This document shows positions 7,988 through 17,024 of a stretch of 64,000 nt of DNA, piece after piece. Where the stretch lies: positions 744,001 through 808,000 of the forward strand of contig NZ_CAKKMS010000002.1 of the NCBI RefSeq assembly GCF_918698245.1. Reading direction: 5' to 3'. Every line of letters begins with the position of its first letter. Position 1 is the stretch's first letter. Below the pieces are notes generated by a model. That model was not told the DNA's origin. It did no database searches and saw nothing but the letters and a program-made list of their open reading frames with translations. This stretch comes from Pedobacter sp. Bi126. GTDB lineage: Bacteria > Bacteroidota > Bacteroidia > Sphingobacteriales > Sphingobacteriaceae. A program made the translations under genes and the position numbers.

Positions 7988-9199
7988 CTAATGGTATTTC
8001 TTCAAGCTCCTTAAACAGATAAACAATCCGATTAAAGTTAACGCCGCGCTCAATATAAACGGTGCGCCCGGAAAATAAACCGGAGCCTTGCCTTCGATAA
8101 AATAAGCAAATATATGTGTCATTACCCAAGGGGCAAATATGGCCGCTAAACTTTGTAAACCTGTTAAAACGCCCTGCATTTCGCCTTGTGCATTCGAAGG
8201 CACCTGATTCGAGATTAAGCCCTGCATGGCCGGTCCGCAGATTCCGGCTAAACCATAAGGAAGCATAAAAGCAAACATCATCCAGCCCTTGCTTGCAAAA
8301 GCAAAAGCGATGAAGCCTATGATGTATAAAATGAGACCAAAGTAAACCGCTTTCTTTTCTCCGATTTTGGGAAGGATCACCCTTATTAAACCACCTTGAA
8401 CAAGGCCCACAACCAAACCCACAAAACCTAATGAATAGCCTACCCATGCAGCATCCCATTTAAATTTCTCCATGGTATAAAATGTCCAGTTGGATTGAAC
8501 TGCGTGACTGGCAAAATATAGTAAGAATAAGGTAGCCATTAAGCCCAATAATGCAGGGTATTTGCCAATGCTTAACAACGAGCCGATTGGATTTGCCCTT
8601 TTCCAGTCAAAAGCCCTCCGTTTTTCAACAGGTAAAGATTCTGGCAGTATAAAATAACCGTAAAGCCAGTTAATTAAAGATAAACCTGCAGCAATCATGA
8701 AAGGGACCCGCGTACCAAAATGGCTAAAAGCGCCACCTAAAACCGGACCTAAGATAAATCCAACACCAAATGCTGCACCAACCAGGCCAAAATTTTGCGC
8801 TCTTTTTTCTGGAGGCGAAACATCAGCGATATATGCCTGTGCGGTTGTAAAACTTGCACCTGTTATTCCTGCAATAATCCTTCCTACAAATAACCAAACA
8901 ATAGAAGGGGCGAAAGCTAAAAAGATGTAATCGATACCTAAACCAAACAAAGAGCTTAATAACACGGGCCTTCGTCCGTACCGATCGCTCATTGCTCCGA
9001 TAATTGGCGAAAATATAAATTGTACTGATGCATATGCAAGGGTGAGCCAGCCGCCATATTCTGCAGCTAAACCGAAGCCACCGCCAGTGAAATCCTGAAT
9101 AAGTTTTGGTAAAACCGGAATGATCAGCCCAAAACCTGTAAAATCGATCAGGAGGGTAACCATAATAAAACTCATTGCAGATTTCTTTCCGTTTGCCAT
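7988..9199 (-). CDS. MFS drug:H+ antiporter, TetA-like
   Basis: The 403-residue, 12-helix major facilitator resembles the tetracycline/DHA1 efflux group. Motif A is seen as 'GAMSDRYGRRPVLLSS' between helices 2 and 3 and the antiporter motif C as 'GLVGAAFGVGFILGPVLGG' in helix 5. An upstream in-frame ATG exists at 9220, but the start at 9199 (MANGKKSAMSF) places the first helix normally. No repressor gene is adjacent. The substrate cannot be read from sequence; tetracycline resistance is not implied. It is convergent with phoH across a dispersed repeat. Confidence 0.88.
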   Translation of the reverse strand: MANGKKSAMSFIMVTLLIDFTGFGLIIPVLPKLIQDFTGGGFGLAAEYGGWLTLAYASVQFIFSPIIGAMSDRYGRRPVLLSSLFGLGIDYIFLAFAPSIVWLFVGRIIAGITGASFTTAQAYIADVSPPEKRAQNFGLVGAAFGVGFILGPVLGGAFSHFGTRVPFMIAAGLSLINWLYGYFILPESLPVEKRRAFDWKRANPIGSLLSIGKYPALLGLMATLFLLYFASHAVQSNWTFYTMEKFKWDAAWVGYSLGFVGLVVGLVQGGLIRVILPKIGEKKAVYFGLILYIIGFIAFAFASKGWMMFAFMLPYGLAGICGPAMQGLISNQVPSNAQGEMQGVLTGLQSLAAIFAPWVMTHIFAYFIEGKAPVYFPGAPFILSAALTLIGLFICLRSLKKYH

Positions 9200-9274
9200 T
9201 ATATGTAATTTGAAACGCAAAAGTATCAGAATTAGTTAAGATTGTAAATTTTAGTTCTCTACAAACTCAATTAC

Positions 9275-9307
9275 AAACCTCGTATGTTTTTGAAACCTGC
9301 GAGGTTT
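9275..9307. repeat. Dispersed palindrome, family D (AAACCTCG / CGAGGTTT)
   Basis: AAACCTCG (9275-9282) pairs perfectly with CGAGGTTT (9300-9307), with an imperfect inner repeat. It is intergenic and has no T-run. Similar 'AAACCTGCGAGGTTT' elements are common between genes in Bacteroidota. Confidence 0.6.
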
Positions 9308-9647
9308 AGATCCAAATATGAAATACTGTCCTTTGTTTATAAACCTGATATAGCGAATAGCCCACAATGAGGTACGAATGAGGACTTGTAGCGATAGCAG
9401 GACTGCAGACCGCCACTGAAACAGAACCTCACATTTACAAAAAAAACTCACAACCCATTTTTTTTGTAAATGCTGTAAAACTCGTTAAACTGGCCCTCAA
9501 TAAATTAAAATCCCATCGGGAGTAAAAAACCTATAACAAAGGTCAAAACTTTTCCACAATGCCTTAATTCGGCTAAATTTTGTTAAATTCGCAAGGTTAT
9601 AGTAATACCCTTTTTAATATCGTTTTAACTAGCGAGAATAATAATTT
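9308..9647. other. Intergenic region upstream of gyrA
   Basis: About 340 bases with no convincing gene; the one short minus-strand frame begins in the repeat and has no recognisable product. The last 100 bases are AT-rich and must hold the gyrA promoter, but I cannot place it confidently. The stretch at 9355-9430, less AT-rich than its flanks, could be a degenerate repeat. Confidence 0.4.
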
Positions 9648-12227
9648 ATGGCAGAAGATTTAGAAAATCAGCAGAACGACAAAATCATTCAAATTAACAT
9701 AGAAGAGCAGATGAAATCGGCCTACATTGATTACTCAATGTCGGTAATCGTATCGAGGGCTTTGCCTGATGTACGTGATGGATTGAAACCGGTACACCGC
9801 CGTGTTTTATATGGTATGCTCGATCTTGGTGTAACCAGTAATAAACCACATAAAAAATCTGCCCGTATTGTAGGGGAGGTTTTAGGTAAGTATCACCCAC
9901 ATGGTGATGCATCTGTATACTTTACTATGGTTCGTATGGCTCAGGATTGGAGCTTACGTTATCCAATGGTTGATGGACAAGGAAACTTTGGTCACATTGA
10001 TGGTGACTCTCCGGCTGCAATGCGTTATACCGAGGCACGTTTTTCGAAAATAGCCGAAGAAATGCTTGCCGATATCAATAAAGATACTGTAGATTTTCAG
10101 TTAAACTTTGATGATACCTTACAAGAACCAACCGTTTTACCTGCAAAAATCCCGAACTTATTGGTTAACGGATCTTCTGGTATTGCGGTAGGTATGGCCA
10201 CCAATATGGCACCTCACAACTTAACCGAAGTAATTGATGGTGTGGTAAGCTATATCGATAATAGAGATATTACGATCGAGGAATTGATGAAGTTTGTAAA
10301 AGCTCCAGATTTCCCTACCGGTGGTATTATTTATGGTTATACGGGGGTAAAAGAAGCTTTCGAAACAGGTCGTGGCCGTATTGTAATGCGTGCAAAAGCC
10401 GAAATCGAGAACATTAAAGACCGCGAGGTAATTATTGTTACCGAAATTCCTTACCAGGTTAACAAAGCACAGATGATTGAGCGTACTGCTGAATTGGTTG
10501 GCGAGAAAAAACTTGAAGGTATTTCGAACATTAAAGACGAATCGAACAAAGATGGTATCCGCATCGTTTACGAAATTAAACGTGATGCAAATGCTTCTAT
10601 TGTTTTAAACAACTTATATAAGTATACCGCATTACAAACTTCTTTCAGTGTAAATAACATTGCATTGGTAAAAGGCCGTCCACAAATGTTAAATCTTAAA
10701 GATTTAATTGTGCATTTTGTGGATCACCGCCATGATGTAATTGTTCGCCGTACCCGTTACGAATTGGCAGAAGCCGAAAAACGTGCACACATTTTAGAAG
10801 GTTATTTAATTGCTTTAGATCATTTAGATGAGGTAATTAAATTAATCCGTGCTTCCGAAACCCCTGAAGATGCCCGTTTAGGCTTGATGGAAAAATTCGG
10901 ACTTAGCGATCTTCAGGCACGTGCGATTTTGGATATGACGCTTCGTCGTTTAACAGGACTAGAGCGCGATAAGATCAAAGAAGAGTATGCAGAGTTAATG
11001 AAAACCATCGAGCATTTAAAATCTATCTTAGCAGATGAAGGTTTGCGTATGCAGATCATCAAAGATGAGTTAGCAGAAATCCGTCAGAAATTTGGTGATG
11101 AACGTAGAACAACTATCGTTCACTCAGCCGAAGATATGAGCATGGAAGATTTCATCGATGATGAAGAAGTGGTAATCACCATCTCTCACGAAGGTTACGT
11201 AAAACGTACGCCGGCAACCGAATTTAGAGCACAGGGTAGAGGCGGAAAAGGATCTAAAGGCAGCAACTCACGAAATGAAGATTTTATTGAACACATGCTT
11301 GTGGCCACAAACCACAATTATATGCTGTTCTTTACCGAAGCCGGAAGGTGTTTCTGGTTGAGGGTTTACGAAATTCCAGAAGGTTCACGAACCAGTAAAG
11401 GAAGAGCGATCCAGAATATTATCAATATCCCGAAAGAGGAAAAAATTAAAGCCTACATTAAGGTTAAAAACCTGAAAGATCAGGAATACTTAGAGAACAA
11501 TTTCATCATTATGTGTACTAAAAAAGGTACCATTAAGAAAACTTCTCTTGAAGCCTATTCACGTCCACGTGTAAATGGTATTAATGCCATCAATATTAAT
11601 GATGGTGATGTATTACTGGAAGCTTGTTTAACTAACGGACAAAGCGAAATTGTAATGGCATTGCGTTCTGGTAGAGCGATCCGTTTCAACGAAAGTACGG
11701 TTCGTCCGATGGGTAGAACAGCTACCGGCGTACGCGGTGTTAGGCTTGCACACGATCAGGATGAAGTTGTTGGCATGATTGCTGTTAACAATCCTGAAGT
11801 TACAGTGTTAGTAGTGTCAGAAAAAGGATACGGTAAACGCACAGATATTGAAGATTACCGTGTAACTAACCGTGGTGGTAAAGGGGTAAAAACAATTAAT
11901 GTTACTGAAAAAACTGGACAATTAGTTTCAATAAAAGACGTTACAGATAGCGAAGATTTGATGATCATTAACCGTTCAGGTATTGTAATCAGAATTCCGG
12001 TATCAGCATTAAGGGTAATGGGCCGTGCCACACAAGGGGTTCGTTTGATATCATTAAAAGGTGATGACGAAATTGCGTCGGTTACTAAAATTGATCACGA
12101 AGAAGATGAAGAAGAAACAGTAGATTTAACAGATGTTGTAGTTACTGACGGTGAAGAAGTGGAAGCAGATACTACTCCCGAGGCTGATGATACTGAAGAA
12201 GAAGGCGAAGCGGAAGAAGAAAATTAA
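9648..12227 (+). CDS. gyrA: DNA gyrase subunit A
   Basis: The 859-residue protein is the DNA-cleaving subunit of gyrase. The active-site tyrosine lies in '[10 protein letters not shown]' (about residue 127), and the GyrA box appears as 'QGRGGKG' near 529, which marks gyrase rather than ParC. The C-terminal beta-pinwheel follows. The last 45 or so residues form a strongly acidic tail (many E/D), longer than many GyrA tails. The quinolone-contact stretch reads '[17 protein letters not shown]': Ala88 and Phe92 stand at the positions of E. coli Ser83 and Asp87. gyrB is not in the window. A TPR gene starts 26 bp downstream. Confidence 0.98.
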   Translation: MAEDLENQQNDKIIQINIEEQMKSAYIDYSMSVIVSRALPDVRDGLKPVHRRVLYGMLDLGVTSNKPHKKSARIVGEVLGKYHPHGDASVYFTMVRMAQDWSLRYPMVDGQGNFGHIDGDSPAAMRYTEARFSKIAEEMLADINKDTVDFQLNFDDTLQEPTVLPAKIPNLLVNGSSGIAVGMATNMAPHNLTEVIDGVVSYIDNRDITIEELMKFVKAPDFPTGGIIYGYTGVKEAFETGRGRIVMRAKAEIENIKDREVIIVTEIPYQVNKAQMIERTAELVGEKKLEGISNIKDESNKDGIRIVYEIKRDANASIVLNNLYKYTALQTSFSVNNIALVKGRPQMLNLKDLIVHFVDHRHDVIVRRTRYELAEAEKRAHILEGYLIALDHLDEVIKLIRASETPEDARLGLMEKFGLSDLQARAILDMTLRRLTGLERDKIKEEYAELMKTIEHLKSILADEGLRMQIIKDELAEIRQKFGDERRTTIVHSAEDMSMEDFIDDEEVVITISHEGYVKRTPATEFRAQGRGGKGSKGSNSRNEDFIEHMLVATNHNYMLFFTEAGRCFWLRVYEIPEGSRTSKGRAIQNIINIPKEEKIKAYIKVKNLKDQEYLENNFIIMCTKKGTIKKTSLEAYSRPRVNGINAININDGDVLLEACLTNGQSEIVMALRSGRAIRFNESTVRPMGRTATGVRGVRLAHDQDEVVGMIAVNNPEVTVLVVSEKGYGKRTDIEDYRVTNRGGKGVKTINVTEKTGQLVSIKDVTDSEDLMIINRSGIVIRIPVSALRVMGRATQGVRLISLKGDDEIASVTKIDHEEDEEETVDLTDVVVTDGEEVEADTTPEADDTEEEGEAEEEN

Positions 12228-12253
12228 CTAAAAATAAGATTAGAATAAAAATT

Positions 12254-13342
12254 ATGAAAAGAGTATTTCTAAGTATAGTTCTAGCAGGTGCGGTAAGCTC
12301 TGCATTTGCTCAGAAAAGTGAAGTAACCGCGGCAAAAAACGACTGGGGTTTATTCCAGCTAACTTCTTCAAGTGCATCAACGCCATTGGCAAAAAAGCTT
12401 GAAGCGTTAGCAAAAGGCTTGGCCCATACCGACAAAGCAATTGCTGATGAAAAATCTAAAGTAATGCCTGAAGCATGGTCGTACCGCGCTTTATTCGCTT
12501 CTTCTGCAGCTATTCTGGATTCAACAAGCACTGCAAATGCCGATGCAAACCTAAAAATTGCTCAGGATGCAGTTGTTGAAGCCAAGAAATTGGATACAAA
12601 AGGAAGTGAAAAAGATAATATTAATTTAGCTGAAACCAATATTAGCAACGCAGTTAGAAATGGTGGTGTAATTGCATACAATAAGAAAGATTACAAAACT
12701 GCGTATCAAAAATTCGTGGCAGCAACAGTAATCAATCCAAACGACACCGCTATGTATCTGAATGCGGGTATTGCGGCCAGACTTAGTGAGGATTATCCAA
12801 ACATGATTAGCCAATTCAAAAAAGTAATCTCTTTGAATTCTCCACAGTCTAAAGATTTATATTCTGAGATTATCTCAACCACATTAGCAAAACAAAAAGA
12901 TACAACAGCTGCTTTGGCTGTTATTAAAGAAGCTTCTGCTAAATTTCCTGAAAATACCGACTGGATTAAAACCGAAACCCAGATTTATATTGATAGGGGT
13001 GATGCTGCCAAATCTGAGCAAATGCTGGTTGCTTTAGCTGCAAAAGAACCTAACAACCCTAACTATCAGGTTCTTTTGGGCAACATCTATTTCAGTCAGG
13101 CTTTAAAATTACAAGCCGATAGAAATAAAATCGATCCTAAAAAAGTGAAAGAGTTTAACGAAGTAACAGGTAAAATGAATGCGCTGTTAGATAAATCTCT
13201 TCCTTTTTATAAAAAAGCACTTGAGGTTGATGCCAAAAATCAAGGTGCATTAGAGACCTTGAAAACGATCTATGCTTTTAGAAATGATACTAAAAATTAC
13301 GAAGATATCAAGAAACGTTTAGACGCATTGCCTAAACAATAA
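12254..13342 (+). CDS. Secreted tetratricopeptide-repeat protein
   Basis: The 362-residue protein begins with a signal peptide ending 'SSAFAQKS'. The N-terminal half is Ala/Lys-rich helical sequence, followed by TPR-like repeats (about 130-350; 'GGVIAYNKKDYKTAYQKF', 'MYLNAGIAARLSEDYPNM', 'LLGNIYFSQAL'). It probably acts as a periplasmic or outer-membrane scaffold; no partner can be named. It starts 26 bp after gyrA and may be co-transcribed with it. The next gene is a clear paralogue, so the two probably arose by duplication. A strong terminator follows. Confidence 0.8.
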   Translation: MKRVFLSIVLAGAVSSAFAQKSEVTAAKNDWGLFQLTSSSASTPLAKKLEALAKGLAHTDKAIADEKSKVMPEAWSYRALFASSAAILDSTSTANADANLKIAQDAVVEAKKLDTKGSEKDNINLAETNISNAVRNGGVIAYNKKDYKTAYQKFVAATVINPNDTAMYLNAGIAARLSEDYPNMISQFKKVISLNSPQSKDLYSEIISTTLAKQKDTTAALAVIKEASAKFPENTDWIKTETQIYIDRGDAAKSEQMLVALAAKEPNNPNYQVLLGNIYFSQALKLQADRNKIDPKKVKEFNEVTGKMNALLDKSLPFYKKALEVDAKNQGALETLKTIYAFRNDTKNYEDIKKRLDALPKQ

Positions 13343-13357
13343 TTTATTGACCGATCC

Positions 13358-13395
13358 AAAAAAAGAGCTCTGAAATTTCGGGGCTCTTTTTTTTA
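13358..13395 (+). terminator. Intrinsic terminator between the two TPR genes
   Basis: 'aaaaaaagagctc' and 'gggctcttttttt' pair around a short loop and end in a long T-run. It ends the gyrA-TPR transcription unit. Confidence 0.85.
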
Positions 13396-13441
13396 TGTTT
13401 ATTTTTATGGTTTATTACGGTTTTACCACATTATTTATATT

Positions 13442-14587
13442 ATGCAGAATTGCCTTAAAATATCATTAACCGCTTTAATTTTCGTTTCTTTTAATGCTGT
13501 AGCGCAAAAAAGTCAAATTCTTATCGCCAGAAATGCTGTCGGTAAACTACAAGCTTCAATTGCCAATAAAGAAGATGAAAAAAAACAGTTATCGATTATT
13601 ACAGAAGGCTTAAAATCAATAGAATCAGCTGAGAAAGATAACAAAACTAAAAACTGGAGTGAAACCTGGTCTATTAAATCCTATCTTACTTCTTTCGCTT
13701 CAATAATTGATACAGATCCCAATAATGCGAATAAATTTTATGATTCAGCTGTTGAAGCTGTAGCCAAAGCCAAATCTTTAGATCGTTATGATGATAATGG
13801 CGGCCTTATTAAAGCCTCTAATCATAATATCCTCATCAAAAAACAGGAAAAAGGTAATGAAGCTTTTTTTAATAACGATTTTAAAGAAGCATTTGCTGAT
13901 TTGAAAGAAGTATGTGATAATTTCCCTGCAGATACCACATTGGCGTTAAATACAGCAATTTGCGCATTAAATATCCAGTCTTACGACGAATCTTTAACCT
14001 ATTTTAAACGTGCAAAAGAAAACGGAATCAGAAATCCATCGGTTTTTCAGAAAATGGCGCAGATGTATGTGGTGAAATCAGAAAATGAAACCGCTATCAA
14101 AACTTTGGAGGATGGACTTGTGCTTAATCCGTTCAATCGCTTTTTAACAAATGATTATATCAATCTATTACTTGATACCGAGAATTATAGTAAAGCTCAG
14201 GGATTAATCGAAAACAATTTAAAAGTAGAAAAAGGGAACAAGCTACTTTATTTTCTTTACGGTTATCTGCAACAGGTTGCTGGAAATAACGCCACCGCAA
14301 TTTTGGCTTATGATAAAGCTTTGTCTACAGATCAAAATTATTTTGATGCATTATACCAACTCAGTTTGGCTTACATCAATACAGCCAATGAAACCCTGAG
14401 CAAAAATGATGCTGATAAAACAGAAAAATATAAAGGCCTGATCAATCGTGCACAGTTTGCTTTGCAGCGCGCAAATGAAATTAACCCGAACGATAAAAAA
14501 ACAGTACAGTTGCTGATCGATATCTACACTAAAAAGGGAGTAACGAACAAAGTACAAGAGCTTAACCGTAAACTTCAAGAACTATAA
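13442..14587 (+). CDS. Secreted tetratricopeptide-repeat protein, paralogue of preceding gene
   Basis: The 381-residue protein has a signal peptide ending 'FNAVAQKSQ' and the same plan as its neighbour: an N-terminal domain with the shared 'W-SETWSIKSYL' segment (compare 'MPEAWSYRALF' in the first), then TPR repeats (about 130-370; 'GNEAFFNNDFKEAFADLKEV', 'PSVFQKMAQMYVVKSENETA', 'FDALYQLSLAYINTA'). It lies behind a terminator and so probably has its own promoter. The function is not known. Confidence 0.8.
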   Translation: MQNCLKISLTALIFVSFNAVAQKSQILIARNAVGKLQASIANKEDEKKQLSIITEGLKSIESAEKDNKTKNWSETWSIKSYLTSFASIIDTDPNNANKFYDSAVEAVAKAKSLDRYDDNGGLIKASNHNILIKKQEKGNEAFFNNDFKEAFADLKEVCDNFPADTTLALNTAICALNIQSYDESLTYFKRAKENGIRNPSVFQKMAQMYVVKSENETAIKTLEDGLVLNPFNRFLTNDYINLLLDTENYSKAQGLIENNLKVEKGNKLLYFLYGYLQQVAGNNATAILAYDKALSTDQNYFDALYQLSLAYINTANETLSKNDADKTEKYKGLINRAQFALQRANEINPNDKKTVQLLIDIYTKKGVTNKVQELNRKLQEL

Positions 14588-14745
14588 TTTTATTAAGTAA
14601 TTTATAAGAATAGGGTAGTATTAGGAGAACAAACTTAACATAATATTAATTATAAGACATAATATAAAAATGACTTATATGATAACGATTAATTAATATA
14701 ATACAATAATAAAACAATAATCATTAAGCGTTTGTAATAATAACC

Positions 14746-15447
14746 ATGTACGATCACTACAGCTTCGAAGATGCTACCGCTTACCAAATTGAATTAGCCA
14801 AACAGTTAAATTTTCAGTCACTCAACAAAATTGAAACTATTGCTGGCGCAGATATTTCATTTAATAAAAACAGTACAACCATGTACGCAGGAATTGCAAT
14901 CTTAACTTATCCTGAAATGGTTTTAAAATCATTTGCATTAGAAACTTACGAAACCAGTTTTCCTTATAAAGCAGGGTTTTTAGGCTTTAAAGAAGTTCCG
15001 GCATTATTGAAAGTTTGGGAACTGATACCCAATAAACCGGATGTTGTAGTGCTTGATGGAAACGGAATTTTGCATCCACGCCGTATGGGTGTTGCTTCGC
15101 ATTTTGGAATTCTCGCTAACCAAACCACAATTGGCTGTGCTAAGAGTCTTTTACATGGACAAAATCACCAGCCTCAAAATGTCAAATTTAGTACTGCAGA
15201 AATTAAAAATAATGCTGGCGAAATGCTTGGTTTTGCATTGAGAACAAAGCGCAATTGCGCACCTGTCTACGTTTCTGCCGGTCACTTAATTACGCAAGAA
15301 GAAAGTTTAAATACAATTAAAAAATCTGTTGGAAATTATCGTATCCCCGAACCAACACGCCTGGCTCATAACCTGGTAAACGATTTCAGGCTTGGCAAAC
15401 TAGAAGCTGGCTTTCATGAGGTGGCGCCATCTTTAACATTGTTTTAA
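14746..15447 (+). CDS. nfi: Endonuclease V (deoxyinosine 3' endonuclease)
   Basis: The 233-residue enzyme nicks DNA (and, in some species, RNA) 3' to deoxyinosine after adenine deamination. The first catalytic Asp is in 'GADISFNK' (about residue 35) and the second in 'VVLDGNGILHPRRMG' (about 105), with the family-typical 'PYKAGFLGFKEVP' before it. The C-terminal 'GNYRIPEPTRLAH' is also conserved. The gap of 158 AT-rich bases upstream shows nothing else. Confidence 0.93.
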   Translation: MYDHYSFEDATAYQIELAKQLNFQSLNKIETIAGADISFNKNSTTMYAGIAILTYPEMVLKSFALETYETSFPYKAGFLGFKEVPALLKVWELIPNKPDVVVLDGNGILHPRRMGVASHFGILANQTTIGCAKSLLHGQNHQPQNVKFSTAEIKNNAGEMLGFALRTKRNCAPVYVSAGHLITQEESLNTIKKSVGNYRIPEPTRLAHNLVNDFRLGKLEAGFHEVAPSLTLF

Positions 15448-15464
15448 AATGACTATATTTACGT

Positions 15465-15665
15465 ATGAACGCTTATTTTATAATTCTCGCTATTGTTGTA
15501 ATGCTTATCATGTTGATAAACATTTACGTTATTTTAGACATTTCGAAATTTCCATACAATAAAAGACGACAAAAGTGGATGTGGACCAATGTTGTATTGT
15601 TCTTGCCTCTTTTTGGGTCTTTAATTTATTTTTTGGTTGGTAAAAAAATACTTGGCGAAAATTAA
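15465..15665 (+). CDS. Small membrane protein with PLDc_N domain
   Basis: This 66-residue protein has two membrane helices (about 4-26 and 43-60) joined by a basic loop. 'WTNVVLFLPLFGSLIYFLVGKK' at the end is the pattern of the phospholipase-D N-terminal-like domain (PLDc_N), which occurs alone in many small Bacteroidota proteins. It lies 17 bp after nfi on the same strand and may be co-transcribed. No enzymatic domain is present; its function is unknown. Confidence 0.75.
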   Translation: MNAYFIILAIVVMLIMLINIYVILDISKFPYNKRRQKWMWTNVVLFLPLFGSLIYFLVGKKILGEN

Positions 15666-15672
15666 CCCCGAA

Positions 15673-16017
15673 TTAATTCAAACTACAATTCTCCAAATCA
15701 CCGTTCCAATTTTCTTTTTCATTGGTTAAAATTTCTAGAGAATCTATTTTACAGTTCGTAACATCCAAACAATAAGTTAATTCATTTTTCAGGTTCGGAG
15801 CAGTTAGTTTTACTTCAGCACTGAGTAAACCGTTTTCAAATTTTTCTTCTTGAAATTCCTTTAGGTAGACAAAATTTATGTAAAGACCTGTACCGGTTAT
15901 TTTAGTCGTGTCGATCCTTATAAAATCTAAGTGCCCAGACAAATAGCCGAATTTCTCTAAATTATCTTTTATTATTGTTTTAAGTAGCAGGAGCTCAAAT
16001 TCTTTTAATTCGGTCAT
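15673..16017 (-). CDS. Hypothetical protein coupled to hemF
   Basis: I do not recognise this 114-residue protein. It is soluble, acidic and without a signal peptide; a helical N-terminus ('ELKEFELLLLKTIIKDNL') is followed by beta-rich sequence. Its ATG (16015-16017) directly abuts the hemF stop (16018-16020), so the two are almost certainly translated from one mRNA. That arrangement suggests a role near haem synthesis, but this is inference from position only. Confidence 0.65.
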   Translation of the reverse strand: MTELKEFELLLLKTIIKDNLEKFGYLSGHLDFIRIDTTKITGTGLYINFVYLKEFQEEKFENGLLSAEVKLTAPNLKNELTYCLDVTNCKIDSLEILTNEKENWNGDLENCSLN

Positions 16018-16911
16018 TTAGATCCAGTTAATTCCTTTTTTAAGCAGTTGTACCGTTTTGTATTCTTCAGAATTAATTTCCGGCTGAACATTATAGCCCC
16101 AGTTAGCCTGTGGTGGTAAACTCATTAAAATAGATTCTATCCGTCCGTTGGTTTCCAAGCCGAATTTTGTTCCAGAGTCGTAAACTAAATTAAACTCTAC
16201 ATAACGACTACGGCGCTGATATTGCCATTGTTTCTGGGCTTCGGTATATTCTTTATCGCGGTTACGATCAATCAGTTCAGTATAAATTGGCAAAAATGTT
16301 TCACCAATATTAATAGAGAAATCTAAGATCTGCTCCCATGATAAATTCGTGTTTTCAGGCTTTAGTCTATCATAAAAAATACCGCCAATACCACGGGTTT
16401 CTTCACGGTGTTTAATGAAGAAATAATCATCGGCATGTGCTTTAAATTTGGGATAAAACTCAGCGCTGAAGTCTTCGCAAGCCTGTTTTAATTTATGATG
16501 AAAAAAACGGGCATCGTTTTCGAACACGTAATGTGGTGTTAAATCTATACCACCGCCAAACCATCGCGTTTCTTCATTGAGTTCAAAGTAACGGATATTC
16601 ATATGGATAATCGGAACCAGCGGATGATTTGGGTGAATCACAATTGAAACACCTGTGGCAAAAAAATCATCTTCGGTTACATTAAAGGCTTTTTTTACGG
16701 CTTCGGGCAATTTACCGTGTACCGCAGAGAAATTTACGCCACCTTTTTCGATAATTGCACCATTTTGCATAATCCGGGTACGTCCGCCTCCCCCACCGTT
16801 TCGCTCCCAGCGTTCTTCTTCAAATTTTCCTTTGCCATCGGCAATCTCTAATCCCCTGCAAATTTCATCCTGTATTTGCTTATACCGTTCTGCTACTTCT
16901 TCTTTAAACAT
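16018..16911 (-). CDS. hemF: Oxygen-dependent coproporphyrinogen III oxidase
   Basis: The 297-residue enzyme uses O2 to decarboxylate coproporphyrinogen III to protoporphyrinogen IX in haem synthesis. Family segments are intact: 'RWERNGGGGGRTRIMQNG', 'VSIVIHPNHPLVPIIHMN', 'RWFGGGIDLTPHYV', 'HREETRGIGGIFYDRL' and 'RRSRYVEFNLVYDSGTKFG'. Length matches E. coli HemF (about 299). It is the first gene of a two-gene unit with the abutting small gene. Confidence 0.97.
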   Translation of the reverse strand: MFKEEVAERYKQIQDEICRGLEIADGKGKFEEERWERNGGGGGRTRIMQNGAIIEKGGVNFSAVHGKLPEAVKKAFNVTEDDFFATGVSIVIHPNHPLVPIIHMNIRYFELNEETRWFGGGIDLTPHYVFENDARFFHHKLKQACEDFSAEFYPKFKAHADDYFFIKHREETRGIGGIFYDRLKPENTNLSWEQILDFSINIGETFLPIYTELIDRNRDKEYTEAQKQWQYQRRSRYVEFNLVYDSGTKFGLETNGRIESILMSLPPQANWGYNVQPEINSEEYKTVQLLKKGINWI

Positions 16912-17024
16912 GATGATTTTTTTCTATTTCCATACAAATTTAAAGGTATTCAAGCAGCTATATTGATTTATGTTTAGATAGTACATTTTATTGACATTGT
17001 TTTTAGTCAGAAGCCAGGAGATTA

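Noticed and set aside
7953..8459. 168-codon minus frame inside the TetA-like gene
   Set aside because: It is a shadow frame of the well-supported MFS gene.
9251..9451. 66-codon minus frame upstream of gyrA
   Set aside because: It begins in AT-rich DNA and passes through a palindromic repeat; no protein features.
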